The translations under genes and the position numbers were made by a program. This document shows positions 4,496 through 5,647 of a stretch of 5,647 bases of DNA, in pieces. The DNA is taken from the NCBI GenBank assembly GCA_041389525.1, contig JAWKRR010000111.1, forward strand, positions 1-5,647. Direction: 5' to 3'. Position 1 is the first letter of the stretch; each line of letters begins with the position of its first letter. The notes beneath the pieces are model-generated. The model searched no databases. It saw nothing but the letters and a program-made list of their open reading frames with translations, and was not told the DNA's origin. Source of the stretch: JACKFB01 sp041389525 (GTDB taxonomy: Bacteria > Myxococcota_A > UBA9042 > PHBI01 > JACKFB01).

Positions 4496-5647
4496 ATGCG
4501 CCGATCTGCGCTCCTACATCTCGCGACCCTGTGCTTTGTCGGTGCTGCGTCGCACACGGCGATCGCCGCCGAGCCAGGGGCGACCGCGGCGAGGCTCAGC
4601 GACGGCTGCGCGTGGCTCGGTAGCGCCGATGCGCGGGAGGCTGGGAAGGATGGGGTGCTGGGCGATATCCTCCAGGCCCTCCGCGACCAGTGCAACGTGG
4701 AGCTCCCCAAGTCGAAAGCGCCGGGATGGACCCCCACGCCGGCGCACGCCGCGCTCATCGAGGAGTTGGAGGCGCTGCGGGCCGGATTGACCGACTCCAT
4801 CGAGCCCGCGGCCCGACCAGCGCCCGCTCAAACGCCCGCCCAAGCCCCAGCCCCCGCTCAGCCGCCAGCCCCCCCCGCGGCCGCCGAACCCGCGAAAGCT
4901 CAGTCGCCGCCTGTCGAAAGCGCCCCTGCGCGCGACCCGGATGCGCCGCTGACCGGCACTTGGCACATGCCCCCGCAGAAGACCATCGACGCCTACGTGA
5001 AGCGCCGGCTCGAGCTGACTCAGGACGGTGAGCGCGTCGTCGGGCGCGTCTTCGAGGAGACCTGGTTCAAGGCGCCGGCGGCCTGGGTCGACACGAGCTG
5101 CGGTGGCAAGCAGATCTTTCGCATGGTCACCGCCGCACCCGTCTCCGGGAAGATATCGGGTGCCGACGTGACGTTTCGCCGCGAGCGGCCGGCGGTCGTG
5201 AGCTGCACCTGCGGCGCGCGCTGCATCCCTGAGAAGCGGCGCCGCGGCTACGCCCTGGAGTTGGTTGAGGCGGGCGACGCGCTCCGCGATGGCGACACCA
5301 TCTACGTTCGCGAGGGGGCGTCGCTTCGGGGCGTGGCGGCCGGCGGTGAGCCGCGAGCGGCCGCGCGAGTCGGGGACCCCGGCGACCTCTCTGGCGACTG
5401 GGAGAGCCAGCCATACGGGCGCGGCGGGGCGGAGGTCGTGACCCAGCTGTCGCTCACCATCGACGGCAAGCACGTCACGGGGACGCTGAGCGAGCATGTC
5501 TCCCAGGCCTTGCCGCTGGAGAGCTGGCGCGACCGATTCTGCAATGGCGCCGAGCGCTTCGAGTTCGTGGAAGTGCACGACGTCGACGGCACCCAGAGCG
5601 ACTCGAGCCTCGCGTTGCGCTTCAAGGCGGGACGCATCCTGAGCTGC
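4496..5647 (+). CDS. Exported protein with PA-rich linker and duplicated beta/cysteine domain (runs off right edge)
   Basis: 384 codons are visible with no stop. The ATG has GGAG eight bases upstream. Residues 1-24 form a signal peptide with an Ala-rich cleavage region (AIAA before EPGA), so the protein should be periplasmic, outer-membrane-associated or secreted. A small domain with C38 and C66 follows (about 33-103). Then comes a low-complexity Pro/Ala/Gln linker (104-147) of the same flavour as in the divergent gene. At least two related domains follow. Copy one (about 152-272) begins LTGTW and runs RLELTQDGERVVGRVFEETW, SCGG and VSCTC. Copy two (298 onward) begins LSGDW and runs QLSLTIDGKHVTGTLSEH, FCNG and ILSC. 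Matching cysteines (C202 with C237; C349 with C384) suggest a disulfide in each copy. The strand-DG-turn-strand pattern is reminiscent of small beta-barrel or lipocalin-like folds, but I recognise no named family. Function is unknown. Confidence 0.8.
   Translation, partial: MRRSALLHLATLCFVGAASHTAIAAEPGATAARLSDGCAWLGSADAREAGKDGVLGDILQALRDQCNVELPKSKAPGWTPTPAHAALIEELEALRAGLTDSIEPAARPAPAQTPAQAPAPAQPPAPPAAAEPAKAQSPPVESAPARDPDAPLTGTWHMPPQKTIDAYVKRRLELTQDGERVVGRVFEETWFKAPAAWVDTSCGGKQIFRMVTAAPVSGKISGADVTFRRERPAVVSCTCGARCIPEKRRRGYALELVEAGDALRDGDTIYVREGASLRGVAAGGEPRAAARVGDPGDLSGDWESQPYGRGGAEVVTQLSLTIDGKHVTGTLSEHVSQALPLESWRDRFCNGAERFEFVEVHDVDGTQSDSSLALRFKAGRILSC

Noticed and set aside
4514..5578. A 354-codon minus-strand open frame opposite the right-hand exported protein
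   Set aside because: No signal, domain or ribosome site supports it. The plus-strand gene has a promoter, a GGAG site, a signal peptide and duplicated domains, so this is a GC shadow.

Overview
The window is G+C-rich chromosomal DNA with strong third-position GC bias, which is why nearly every gene casts long shadow frames on the other strand. Proline/alanine-rich exported proteins, a PcnB-type poly(A) polymerase, a His-Xaa-Ser (Hxs)-type gene set and a TTGACA-N18-TAGCTT promoter together suggest a deltaproteobacterium in the broad sense, most likely a myxobacterium (Myxococcota). That assignment is inference: there is no rRNA or other decisive marker.

Region 1 (1-2601, minus strand) looks like an operon. 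A strong sigma-70-like promoter (2572-2601) precedes an HxsD-family gene (1972-2487), a short second HxsD-like gene (1726-1971) and an HxsB-family gene (319-1725). The three genes are joined by two identical TAG-ATG junctions with no spacer. After a 96-base gap comes the start of a poly(A) polymerase/CCA-adding-type nucleotidyltransferase (pcnB-like, 222 to 1, running off the left edge). The HxsB-like protein is full length (468 aa) and keeps the family's N-terminal block, its GGEP motif and its C-terminal landmarks. However, it has lost every cysteine that should hold an iron-sulfur cluster, both in the radical-SAM motif and in the SPASM region. With two HxsD-like partners, and no HxsC or HxsA visible, this appears to be a radical-SAM-derived module that no longer does radical chemistry. 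It is the most interesting object here.

Region 2 (2663-3172, plus strand) is a divergent gene for a DUF1285-like cytosolic protein of unknown function. It converges with region 3, the two stops lying 18 bases apart.

Region 3 (3191-5647) holds two divergent genes for exported proteins of unknown function, separated by a 351-base intergenic region with a perfect 9-bp dyad and a good plus-strand promoter. The minus-strand protein has a signal peptide, seven exact-length heptapeptide repeats rich in Pro/Ala/Lys, and a helical domain ending in a charged helix. The plus-strand protein has a signal peptide, a Pro/Ala linker and at least two copies of a beta-rich, cysteine-containing domain, and runs off the right edge. 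The shared layout (signal, PA-rich spacer, globular domain) suggests a common cell-envelope location, but no function can be assigned.
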